From positions 1-8,135 of the forward strand of contig JAVBKZ010000056.1 of assembly GCA_031553755.1 (NCBI GenBank): a stretch of 8,135 nucleotides of DNA, written 5' to 3'. A program made the position numbers and the translations under genes. The stretch comes from JAIRVZ01 sp031553755 (GTDB lineage Bacteria > Bacteroidota > Bacteroidia > Bacteroidales > Azobacteroidaceae). The notes below the pieces were generated by a model, which was not told where the DNA came from, ran no database searches, and saw only the letters and a list, made by a program, of their open reading frames with translations. Each line of letters opens with the position of its first letter. Position 1 is the first letter of the stretch. Positions 1 to 6,281 of this stretch are shown one piece after another.

Positions 1-65
1 TTGATTTGTCCGTTGATTCTTTTTTGATTTTCGTTGTTGCTGTTGTTGTTAATTGTTGCGTTCAT
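1..65 (-). CDS. 5' end of an unidentified gene, cut by the left edge
   Basis: An ATG at 63-65 on the minus strand opens a frame that stays open to the window edge (21 codons plus two bases). The visible N-terminus begins MNATINNNSNNENQKR and is dominated by Asn, with a few charged residues. It has no signal peptide or membrane segment, so a cytoplasmic product is likely. The start is supported by an exact Bacteroidota -7 box about 93 bases upstream, followed by a G-poor leader without in-frame obstruction. There is no Shine-Dalgarno sequence, which is usual for this phylum. The low-complexity Asn start gives no family information and I do not recognise the gene. Confidence 0.5.
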   Translation of the reverse strand, partial: MNATINNNSNNENQKRINGQI

Positions 66-157
66 GTTGTTTAATTTTTAATTGTTGTGTGTTTAATTTT
101 TTGTTCTTAATGTGTGTGTATCTTTATTTTGTCTGTGTGTGTTGTTTAATTACAATG

Positions 158-165
158 CAAATGTA
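158..165 (-). promoter_or_regulatory. Bacteroidota-type -7 promoter box (TACATTTG)
   Basis: Read on the minus strand, the sequence TACATTTG matches the TAnnTTTG -7 consensus of the primary sigma factor of Bacteroidota exactly. It points towards the gene starting at 65 and predicts a 5' leader of roughly 85-90 bases. I see no convincing -33 TTG/TTTG element at the usual distance: a TTTG lies only 11 bases upstream of the box, which is too close. The call therefore rests on the -7 box, its position and the gene-free surroundings. Confidence 0.5.
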
Positions 166-337
166 CAGCGGAATTCCAAACCGGAAGAATAAATGTTTTT
201 ACAAATACAAATAATTACCATTCGTTAACAAATCATTCATTTTAACACTTATATTTTAATTAATTTTTTACAAAATTCAGGAAAATAATAGAAAATAAAA
301 GGAAGTTAGAGGAAGGTGCGGAAGAGTTTTTTTTAAT

Positions 338-463
338 TGCCGCCAGTTTAAACTGACGGTAAGGGAATGATTATTCCTGATTATTTATTTTGCAATAAAC
401 ATATAGTTATATCGTGAAAAACGACTATTTTATACGACGGCGTTATGAAAACGCCGCCGTATA
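338..463. repeat. Intergenic hairpin element, copy 1
   Basis: This copy contains a near-perfect palindrome at 340-359 (CAGTTT/AAACTG centre with CCG/CGG ends and one mismatch). A 5-bp hairpin follows at 364-377 (GGAAT/ATTCC, 4-base loop). A 33-base AT-rich core at 378-410 matches copy 2 at 31 positions. A 14-bp stem-loop at 431-463 has one A/C mismatch and contains a 20-base block (439-458) that differs from copy 2 at one base. Between core and last hairpin lie 28 bases (411-438) absent from copy 2, holding a small TCGT/ACGA hairpin. The element begins 18 bases after the stop of the minus-strand gene at 482-715. Neither hairpin is followed by a T-run, so a classic intrinsic terminator is not shown. 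Confidence 0.7.
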
Positions 464-481
464 GGAAAATCAATTGATTTG

Positions 482-715
482 TTATTCTTCTTTCTTTGAA
501 ATAAACTTAACAGTCCAAACTACGAAAAACAGATTGAACAGGTTGATAAAGAATGACAATGCAATAAATTTAAATCCAACATCAAATTCGGGTATCAGAC
601 AATGATTGATAAATGCTGTTATTGCTGTTCCCGGTATTGCTCCCAATACTACAGCAATGAGGATAATAAAAGTTTTTCTTTTTTTAGATAATTTTTGAGT
701 TGTTTTATCGTCCAT
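482..715 (-). CDS. Small two-span membrane protein, function unknown
   Basis: A 77-residue protein with a charged, Lys-rich N-terminal tail (residues 1-14) and two predicted membrane helices at about 15-36 (FIILIAVVLGAIPG) and 48-69 (FKFIALSFFINLFNLFFVVW). It closes with a short basic/acidic tail, KFISKKEE. The positive N-terminal tail and positive residues after helix 2 predict both ends in the cytoplasm. ATG at 713-715 is the only sensible start and has no Shine-Dalgarno sequence. I do not recognise the family. It is the last minus-strand gene before a structured intergenic element and is separated from the beta-barrel gene at 995-1540 by about 280 bases, so it may be its own transcript. 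Small membrane proteins near peptide exporters can be immunity proteins, but nothing in this sequence shows that. Confidence 0.55.
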   Translation of the reverse strand: MDDKTTQKLSKKRKTFIILIAVVLGAIPGTAITAFINHCLIPEFDVGFKFIALSFFINLFNLFFVVWTVKFISKKEE

Positions 716-777
716 ACATCAAATTATTGTAAATTATTTTAGGAGTAATATCTGAGAATTAATCACGTTTCACCTAT

Positions 778-864
778 TCAATTGTTTTTCTTCTTTTTTG
801 AAAACTTACCAACAAATGTCATTGCCATAAGTAATCCAAAAACGATAGATGTAATTTTATGCTA
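778..864 (-). pseudogene. Possible remnant of a second small membrane protein
   Basis: On the minus strand, 28 sense codons lie between a TAG (862-864) and a TGA (778-780). They read as a hydrophobic segment, about KITSIVFGLLMAMTFVG, followed by a basic tail FSKKKKNN. This hydrophobic-then-Lys pattern resembles the end of the neighbouring 77-residue protein (VVWTVKFISKKEE). The only ATG starts (two, in mid-helix) would give 14-16 residues and destroy the helix, so there is no good start. It could be the C-terminal stub of a paralogue whose 5' part was lost, perhaps where the hairpin element at 878-972 now sits, or a chance reading frame. Low certainty. Confidence 0.25.
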
Positions 865-877
865 TAGTATTTATTTT

Positions 878-972
878 CTCTTGCCGTCAGTTTCTTACGG
901 CAAAGAGAATGTTCTTTTTTGATTATTTATTTTGCAATAAGCATATAATTATGGCGTTATGTAAACGCCGCC
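878..972. repeat. Intergenic hairpin element, copy 2
   Basis: Shorter partner of the element at 338-463. A hairpin at 881-903 pairs TTGCCGT with ACGGCAA, and the flanking CTC/GAG extends the stem past one bulged A. The core at 920-952 matches copy 1 at 31 of 33 positions. Directly after it, 953-972 matches copy 1 at 19 of 20 and forms a GGCGTT/AACGCC stem. It starts about 22 bases after the stop of the minus-strand gene at 995-1540, the same placement as copy 1. No T-run follows the last hairpin on the minus strand. On the plus strand a T6 run at 915-920 lies 11 bases beyond the first stem, too far for a standard terminator. Confidence 0.7.
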
Positions 973-994
973 AAACAGGGTGAACATTCTTTAA

Positions 995-1540
995 TCAAAA
1001 AATAAACCCTATTCCAAAAGTCAAAGATTGTCTTGTTTGTGTACACGAAATATTGTTTTCTATCTCCAAATCATAAATTTCTCCGTTAAATTGTTTAAGA
1101 TTATAGCCGACTTGAAAGTTTAATCCAAAATTCCGTTTAATCAGCAGTTTATAACCGACTCCCATATCCATCAGAAATCCTGATACTGCTGACCCCATTT
1201 CAAAGGAATATCCTGTATCTCCGAAAAGATAAAATGGAATGTTTTTATTCGGATTATAATGAACTATGGCAAAAACAGGGAGTGTATTATATGATGGTAT
1301 TTCATATCTATCTGCCCCAACGCCAATACCTGTAGCAACTTGCGAAAAAAGTGAATAAAGGCATGATAATCTAAGGGCATTCCCATACATTTTTGCTTCT
1401 TTCCTGCTTAAATCCATAACATCTCCATGTTCACTTAACCCCAACATATACCGGTAATCTAAAATTACCTGAAATTTAGATTGCGCCTGTAATACTGAAA
1501 TACACAAGAACAATAATACACTAATAACAATTTTTTTCAT
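995..1540 (-). CDS. Outer-membrane beta-barrel-like secreted protein (181 aa)
   Basis: The mature chain is rich in alternating hydrophobic/polar beta-strand patterns and glycine-aromatic turns (GIGVGADRYEI, DTGYSFEMG, GVGYKLLI, NFGLNFQVGYNL). It ends QSLTFGIGFIF, a terminal strand with a C-terminal Phe as expected for a barrel assembled by the BAM machinery. A clear signal peptide MKKIVISVLLFLCISVLQAQ leads it. The frame is open 12 codons further upstream, but I chose the ATG at 1538-1540 because it begins exactly at the Lys-Lys start of the signal peptide and avoids overlap with the upstream stop. The gene starts 13 bases after the beta-barrel gene at 1554-2237, so the two are probably cotranscribed. 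The size suggests an 8-10-strand barrel. Substrate or role cannot be inferred. Confidence 0.75.
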   Translation of the reverse strand: MKKIVISVLLFLCISVLQAQSKFQVILDYRYMLGLSEHGDVMDLSRKEAKMYGNALRLSCLYSLFSQVATGIGVGADRYEIPSYNTLPVFAIVHYNPNKNIPFYLFGDTGYSFEMGSAVSGFLMDMGVGYKLLIKRNFGLNFQVGYNLKQFNGEIYDLEIENNISCTQTRQSLTFGIGFIF

Positions 1541-1553
1541 ACTTAATACTTTT

Positions 1554-2237
1554 TTACATATAAACTCTAAGACCAATAAAAATACTTTGACACATTTCTT
1601 TTTTAGGAAAAAACTGATTTAATTCTTCTCCTTCAACTACAATATTTCTTCTTTTTATATAAAAGTCCTGATTGTTAAGTTCATATCCAATAAAAAATGA
1701 GCCATCATTAATCAAATATTCTAATCCTATTTGACTGTTAAAAAACAAATATGCCCATTTAAAATTATCTATTCTACGTTTGTCAATTTGTTTATATCTA
1801 TTATTAGGATTATTGTGTACAACATAAAAATGATCAAAAACAAAGGGTTGTATTAACAATCCCGGTTCCAAAAACAAATTAAAATAGCGAGTATATTTCT
1901 CCTTTTTTTGCTCGACTATACAAAGTTTATATTGCAGCGATGGAGCAACGAAAAAATTGATTGATCTGTTGTCATTATCTTCATTTTCTATTTCCCAAGA
2001 ATAATTAAGGGAATGAACCGACGGATACGCACGTAGGATAGTCTGAAATCTTAGACCGCAATTTATATGAAATGATTTATTGATACGCCAACCAATAGTA
2101 GGTTCTAATTGATAAAAATTCATATTTGCGGAAAATTTAAAACCTCCGCTATAATCGTAATCTTCATTATAGCCTTTGGCAAAAAGGCAAGAAGGGACGA
2201 ATATGAGCAGTATAAATGACCATTTCATGAATAACAT
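1554..2237 (-). CDS. Secreted, probably outer-membrane beta-barrel protein (227 aa)
   Basis: An N-terminal signal peptide, MKWSFILLIFVPSCLFA, is followed by a mature part of amphipathic strands with many aromatic residues (FKFSANMNFYQLEPTIGWRIN, FHINCGLRFQTIL, SINFFVAPSLQYKL, YFNLFLEPGLLI, GSFFIGYEL). It ends QSIFIGLRVYM, typical of a final barrel strand. Two ATGs are possible, at 2235-2237 and three codons in at 2226-2228; the second gives the tidier signal peptide. The Cys in PSC might suggest a lipoprotein, but the box is poor and signal peptidase I cleavage after LFA is preferred. The gene begins 10 bases after the 92-codon ORF and ends 13 bases before the next barrel gene. It shows no clear similarity to its neighbour and I cannot name a family. 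Confidence 0.7.
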   Translation of the reverse strand: MLFMKWSFILLIFVPSCLFAKGYNEDYDYSGGFKFSANMNFYQLEPTIGWRINKSFHINCGLRFQTILRAYPSVHSLNYSWEIENEDNDNRSINFFVAPSLQYKLCIVEQKKEKYTRYFNLFLEPGLLIQPFVFDHFYVVHNNPNNRYKQIDKRRIDNFKWAYLFFNSQIGLEYLINDGSFFIGYELNNQDFYIKRRNIVVEGEELNQFFPKKEMCQSIFIGLRVYM

Positions 2238-2247
2238 CTTTGTATTT

Positions 2248-2526
2248 TTATTTACCTACCAATCTAACACCTTTCCACTTTCCCACGTTCGGCAGCGTTT
2301 GCAGTGCTGTCATTACAAAGACAACCTTTTGATTAAAATTATTCCGCAGATTGGGAAATAGGGATTGTCGTAAAACAATTGCCTGCCTGTAATCCCAATT
2401 TAATCCATCGTTCGTTGCCCGTATTATTGGATTTAAGTTTGACAGACAATCGTTGATTTGTTTCTTTATTACAAACCAATCGGATTTAATTTCAAGAATT
2501 TTGCCGTTATAAGCTTGTACATACAC
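2248..2526 (-). CDS. Hypothetical protein, GTG start, unknown function
   Basis: A 92-codon frame on the minus strand, beginning VYVQAYNGKILEIKSDW and ending NVGKWKGVRLVGK. It has no signal peptide and no membrane helix, is fairly basic near the end, and is mixed alpha/beta in character. I do not recognise it. No ATG is available upstream: the frame reaches a TAA at 2548-2550, so GTG at 2524-2526 is the best start. It is preceded by AGGAG four bases away, one of the few Shine-Dalgarno-like sites in the window. It lies 86 bases after the exporter gene and 10 bases before the barrel gene at 1554-2237. It is less AT-rich to the eye than its neighbours, so it could be a transferred gene, a fragment of a larger gene, or a chance frame. 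Confidence 0.4.
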   Translation of the reverse strand: MYVQAYNGKILEIKSDWFVIKKQINDCLSNLNPIIRATNDGLNWDYRQAIVLRQSLFPNLRNNFNQKVVFVMTALQTLPNVGKWKGVRLVGK

Positions 2527-2530
2527 ACAT

Positions 2531-2535
2531 CTCCT
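2531..2535 (-). promoter_or_regulatory. Shine-Dalgarno-like AGGAG before the GTG start at 2526
   Basis: Minus-strand AGGAG sits four bases upstream of GTG 2524-2526. An ATG directly abutting it (2528-2530) leads to only seven codons before a stop, so the GTG frame is the one it could serve. The spacing is short, and most other genes here have no such site, so its weight is modest. Confidence 0.35.
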
Positions 2536-2611
2536 ACCTTTTAATATTTATGAATATTTCTTGTTTCCATATTTTGTAATACTTTTTATGCTGTATAAGT
2601 AATCTAATTTA

Positions 2612-4762
2612 TCACTGAAACGGTAATTGTTCCTGCCACATCTGATAATATTTGGTTCCCGGAATATACAATGATTTATGGGTTCCCTCTTCAAGCAAAG
2701 TTCCATTATTTAACACTGCAATCTTATCAGCATTCACAACAGTACTCAAACGATGAGCTATCACTAAAATTGTTTTACCTTGTGTTCGTAAATCGTTAAT
2801 AGCTTGTTTTACATAATTTTCGGATTCGGAATCAAGCGAAGAAGTCGCTTCGTCTAAAATCAAAATTTCAGGTTCACGATACAAGGCGCGTGCTATTGCC
2901 AACCGTTGTTTCTCTCCTCCCGAAAGAGTTACACCGTTTTCTCCAATATTGGTATTGAGCCCTTGCGGTAATTTTTCGACAAAAGGAATTAATCCGAGTC
3001 TTTTGATAATCGACAAAATTTTATCCATGTCAGGATTGTATTCTCCAACAGCTATGTTATCAACAATGTTTCCGTTAAAGAGACTTAGTTGTTGTGGAAC
3101 TGAACTTACAATTTTCCGTAAACTTTCATTATCGAAATAGTCTATATTCTGCTCGTTAATTGTGATTTTTCCGGCTTTTACAGGGTACAATTTTTGAATA
3201 ATTGAAGCTAAGGTTGTTTTTCCGGAGCCGCTTTCTCCGATAACAGCAGTCAGTTTTCCTTTGGGTATATCAAAAGAAAAATTAGTAAAAATATCTTTCC
3301 TTGTTCCATAAGAAAATGAAACATTTTCAAATCGAATATCTCCTGTGTTTTCCTTTTTCAATTGAGTTTTTTTGTCTTCCGATTCCTGTTCCAAATCCAT
3401 AATTTCAAATAAACGATCAGCTGCAATCAATGCATTTTGTAGTGTTTTATTAAATCCAACCAAACTTGAAATAGGATTTATAAAATAACCCGTAATAGCA
3501 TAAAAAGAAAGAAGTTCGCCCGGGGTAATTGTGCTGTCTAAAACAAAGTATGTACCAACCCAAAGAAGAATAATTGTAAAAAGTTGGCTGATAAACCCGG
3601 AAGAATTTCCGGAAAAAATAGAATTAATACCCGACCTGTATACTGTTTGCATCAAGTTCACGAATCTAAATTCGGTTTTGGTGTTTGCAAAATCTTCTAT
3701 ACCAAATTGTTTGATAGTTTTAACCGTATTGAGCGATTCTACCAGCTGACTTTCCAAATCAGCGGCATGTTCCATTAATTTTCGTTCCTGCTTTTTATTG
3801 AGTTTATCTACAATTATATACAATATCGTATATAGCGGAATTACAACCAACATAATCAACGCCAGCTTCCAACTGTAAATAAACATCAGTATGAAAGAAA
3901 ATATAACTATAAAAACATTGACTACAAACGAAATAGAAACATCATTGATAAATGTGCGGATTTTAGCGGCATCGCCAATCCGGGAAATAATTTCGCCTAC
4001 CCGCATACTGTCAAAAAATTGCTGTGGAAGCCGGAGTAAATGTTTATAATAACCCAGAATGAGTCTTGTATCAATTTGTTGTCCGGTTTTAAGCATAAAA
4101 AGACTTTGGGTTGTTCCAAGAAAAATTTGCAACAACATTATTATTAACATTCCAACTCCCAACAGGTTGAGTAGGTTTTTATTTCCGGATGGAATAACAT
4201 TATCTGTTATTTTTTGGATATAAATTGATGTTGATAATCCCAATATTGTATATATAATTGCTCCAAACAGGCACTGAAGCAATACGTTTTTGTGAGGTTG
4301 CAGTAGATAATAAAACCGCTTAAAATTTGAGATTTTTTCGTTGCGCGATTGAAAATTATCTCCCGGAATAAGCAAAACAAGAAATCCGGTCCACATCTCA
4401 CAAAAACGTTCGATTGGAAGTTTATGCATTTTCCCATCGCCGGGATCCATATATTCCAACATACCATCTTTCACTTTATAAATTACTACATAATGTTGCA
4501 ACATATTATTTACAACTATATGGGCAATAGCAGGTGCCGGAATTTTAGATAAAGAATCTTTATTTCCTTTTACTCCTTTGGCAGAAAATCCTAATTTTTC
4601 GGCCGCGATAACAATCCCAAGAATGTTAGTACCTTTAGTATCGGTTCCTGCAATTTGCCGGATTCGCGAAACCGGCATTTGCAATTTATAAAATGCTCCC
4701 ACCGAGGCCAAACAAGCAGCTCCGCAATCAGTTATATCCCGTTGTTTGATTTTTATATTCAC
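2612..4762 (-). CDS. Peptidase-containing ABC exporter (C39 domain, PCAT)
   Basis: This 716-residue inner-membrane exporter cleaves a leader from a small peptide and pumps the product out using ATP. The N-terminal C39 cysteine peptidase domain (about 1-135) has Gln7 (oxyanion), Cys13 in DCGAAC, His90 in QHYVV and Asp106 in MDPGDG, so it appears catalytic. The membrane domain with about six helices spans roughly 155-440. The ATPase domain (about 475-710) carries Walker A GESGSGKTT (509-517), Q-loop Gln557/558, signature LSGGE (613-617), Walker B ILILDEAT (633-640) and His670, all intact. The start is GTG at 4760-4762: only one codon (TTC) separates it from the in-frame stop of the adaptor gene, and the next Met lies beyond the catalytic Cys. 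The length is typical of bacteriocin exporters. Family assignment is very sure; the cargo is unknown. Confidence 0.97.
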   Translation of the reverse strand: MNIKIKQRDITDCGAACLASVGAFYKLQMPVSRIRQIAGTDTKGTNILGIVIAAEKLGFSAKGVKGNKDSLSKIPAPAIAHIVVNNMLQHYVVIYKVKDGMLEYMDPGDGKMHKLPIERFCEMWTGFLVLLIPGDNFQSRNEKISNFKRFYYLLQPHKNVLLQCLFGAIIYTILGLSTSIYIQKITDNVIPSGNKNLLNLLGVGMLIIMLLQIFLGTTQSLFMLKTGQQIDTRLILGYYKHLLRLPQQFFDSMRVGEIISRIGDAAKIRTFINDVSISFVVNVFIVIFSFILMFIYSWKLALIMLVVIPLYTILYIIVDKLNKKQERKLMEHAADLESQLVESLNTVKTIKQFGIEDFANTKTEFRFVNLMQTVYRSGINSIFSGNSSGFISQLFTIILLWVGTYFVLDSTITPGELLSFYAITGYFINPISSLVGFNKTLQNALIAADRLFEIMDLEQESEDKKTQLKKENTGDIRFENVSFSYGTRKDIFTNFSFDIPKGKLTAVIGESGSGKTTLASIIQKLYPVKAGKITINEQNIDYFDNESLRKIVSSVPQQLSLFNGNIVDNIAVGEYNPDMDKILSIIKRLGLIPFVEKLPQGLNTNIGENGVTLSGGEKQRLAIARALYREPEILILDEATSSLDSESENYVKQAINDLRTQGKTILVIAHRLSTVVNADKIAVLNNGTLLEEGTHKSLYIPGTKYYQMWQEQLPFQ

Positions 4763-4765
4763 GAA

Positions 4766-5908
4766 TCAATTATTTTTTACGATTTTAGGATTCATCCAGT
4801 CATCGACTTTATCGAAAAGCAACTGGAACAACGACCGTTTATTCAGTTTGAAACGACCGGTAAGGGTCATTCCCTTTTTTACATTGCCTTCATACCCATT
4901 TTTTAATTTCAAAGATGATTCGTTGAGGATGCAACGAACACGGAACATGGGTTGATTCTCAATTGAGATAACATCATTTATTACCTCATCAACCATTCCT
5001 GAAATCAGTCCCCACTCGCGATAATCGAAAGCGTCCATTTGGAAAGAAACTTCCTGCCCGGGATGTATATAACCAATATCCATTGGCGAAACATAACATT
5101 CTGCCAGTAAAGAATCGGCAACTGAAATATAGGCCAATGGCTGAGAAGGCGAAATAAAATTACCTTGTTGAAACCCGGCAACCTGAATCAATGTGCCTGA
5201 TACCGGACAGGTTATGACATATTGCCGTTTTTCTTTCTCCAATTGTTTGATATTGGAATCAATCGTCTGATTTTCGAGTTCCAAGCGGGTTTGTTCACTT
5301 TGCCATGAGGTTTTGTATTCTTCTTGCAAGTAAGCAAGTACCCCGATGGCTTTATCCAGATTATTTTTTTGATACAGGTAGTCGGATTTGGCATTCACTC
5401 CTTTCTCGAATAATGTTTTTTCGATGTTATATTCATTTTGCAAATAATCGATTTGTATGTTTTGTTCTTTGACTTTAGATTGATAACGGTTATATTCACT
5501 CATATATTTAAGGCCAACAGGTTTTTGACCGGATAGCAGTAATTGTATATCATTGATAAATCGCTCGTTTTCAATTCTTTTTTGTTTTTCCAAAGCGATT
5601 TGTTCTTCAATTCTTTCTGTGTTCAACACCAATAATGTGTCGCCCATTGAAATACCGGCGTTTTCTTTTAGGTTGAATCGGGTAACTTCTCCGTACACAG
5701 CCGATTGAATAACCGTATTTTCTATTGGAGAACGCACAACTCCCCTGCTTTGTGTGCTGATATCTATCTTTATAACCGGCAACAACATAATTGCCAAAGC
5801 AAAAAAAGCCAGTACCACCCAATAAATAGTTTTATGGGTATTGCTGAGCCGCGAATAATAGGTTTCGGCTGAATAATTGATGATTTCGGGTGGAAAAATG
5901 GAGGGCAT
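4766..5908 (-). CDS. HlyD-family periplasmic adaptor (membrane fusion protein)
   Basis: A 380-residue adaptor that should link the ABC exporter in the inner membrane to an outer-membrane conduit. It has a short cytoplasmic N-terminus, one membrane helix at about 28-46 (IYWVVLAFFALAIMLLPVI) and the first half of the lipoyl-like domain at about 58-97 (GEVTRFNLKENAGISMGDTL). A long helical hairpin with coiled-coil character follows at about 98-228, rich in Gln, Glu and Lys. The second lipoyl half is at 234-262 (CPVSGTLIQVAG), with a beta-barrel domain after that (YVSPMDIGYIHPGQEVSFQ). The gene starts 9 bases after the four-span protein gene and ends 3 bases before the exporter, so coupled expression is near certain. 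No TolC-like partner is encoded in the window. Confidence 0.95.
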   Translation of the reverse strand: MPSIFPPEIINYSAETYYSRLSNTHKTIYWVVLAFFALAIMLLPVIKIDISTQSRGVVRSPIENTVIQSAVYGEVTRFNLKENAGISMGDTLLVLNTERIEEQIALEKQKRIENERFINDIQLLLSGQKPVGLKYMSEYNRYQSKVKEQNIQIDYLQNEYNIEKTLFEKGVNAKSDYLYQKNNLDKAIGVLAYLQEEYKTSWQSEQTRLELENQTIDSNIKQLEKEKRQYVITCPVSGTLIQVAGFQQGNFISPSQPLAYISVADSLLAECYVSPMDIGYIHPGQEVSFQMDAFDYREWGLISGMVDEVINDVISIENQPMFRVRCILNESSLKLKNGYEGNVKKGMTLTGRFKLNKRSLFQLLFDKVDDWMNPKIVKNN

Positions 5909-5917
5909 TTTAGTGAT

Positions 5918-6262
5918 TTATTTAATGGTCTTTCCACATATCCATGCGATAATAGCGCCTAAGAATGTAGCTGCTAATTTTTCAAACAAAAAATTGTTTT
6001 CCGGATTTCTACTTAAAAACAGGGGAATCATTATTCCAAATAACGTTGAAACCAAAACCACAACGCGTTCTTTATTTGATGCCGATTTTGAAATTACACA
6101 ATAACAACAATAAATCAGGGGAAGAATGAAAATATAATTTCCCCATTCGGAAAAATGGTAAAATTCGTTTATTTTATCTTGCATCAGCAAGTAAAGAATA
6201 AATAAAATAGCAACGATTGATGGCGTGATAAAATTCTTGAATTGTGTTTTTGATGTATTCAT
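5918..6262 (-). CDS. Four-span membrane protein, unknown; possible immunity or accessory protein
   Basis: A 114-residue protein with four predicted helices at about 11-27 (FITPSIVAILFILYLLM), 41-58 (GNYIFILPLIYCCYCVI), 66-84 (RVVVLVSTLFGIMIPLFL) and 94-110 (EKLAATFLGAIIAWICG), and short polar loops. The frame is open 22 codons further upstream, but those would overlap the end of the previous gene. ATG at 6260-6262 gives a clean 19-base gap and a normal Lys-bearing N-terminus. I do not recognise the family. Its place inside the exporter operon, directly before the adaptor, suggests it serves the same system. Small multi-span proteins in bacteriocin loci are often immunity proteins, but this is inference from context only. 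Confidence 0.8.
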   Translation of the reverse strand: MNTSKTQFKNFITPSIVAILFILYLLMQDKINEFYHFSEWGNYIFILPLIYCCYCVISKSASNKERVVVLVSTLFGIMIPLFLSRNPENNFLFEKLAATFLGAIIAWICGKTIK

Positions 6263-6281
6263 ATTTATATATATTGATGAT

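Larger units (their letters stand above)
66..481. other. Gene-free stretch: leader, AT-rich spacer and structured element
   Basis: No convincing coding frame lies here on either strand. From right to left it holds a structured repeat element (about 338-463), an AT-rich unstructured spacer (about 180-330), the -7 box at 158-165 and a G-poor leader (66-157) for the gene at the left edge. The leader read on the minus strand is almost entirely A, C and T with CA-rich runs such as ACACACA, so it should be nearly free of RNA structure. That suits translation without a Shine-Dalgarno sequence. This region is the boundary between two transcription units on the same strand. Confidence 0.5.

Noticed and set aside
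431..463. Strong hairpin as a classic intrinsic terminator of the gene at 482-715
   Set aside because: No T-run follows the stem on the minus strand; the structure is reported as part of a repeat element instead. Termination remains possible but is not shown.
906..990. Nine-base inverted repeat AGAATGTTC (906-914) / GAACATTCT (982-990) as terminal inverted repeats of a mobile element
   Set aside because: The neighbouring T-rich/A-rich blocks are in the wrong order for a nested inverted repeat, copy 1 lacks it, and no target-site duplication is visible.
1541..1576. Twelve-codon N-terminal extension of the 181-residue barrel protein
   Set aside because: It would bury the signal peptide behind extra residues and overlap the stop of the upstream gene; the internal ATG at 1540 fits better.
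2176..2361. Plus-strand ORF of 61 codons
   Set aside because: It overlaps two minus-strand genes antisense, has no domain or signal sequence, and the minus-strand genes have clear operon spacing.
2541..2570. Nine-residue minus-strand ORF (METRNIHKY) just before the AGGAG site
   Set aside because: Too short, with no attenuator structure around it and no conserved feature; expected by chance in AT-rich DNA.
4207..4467. Alternative-frame ORFs within the exporter and adaptor genes (for example 4207-4467, 5607-5822, 5212-5394)
   Set aside because: They are fully inside genes with intact catalytic and structural motifs and have no supporting features of their own.
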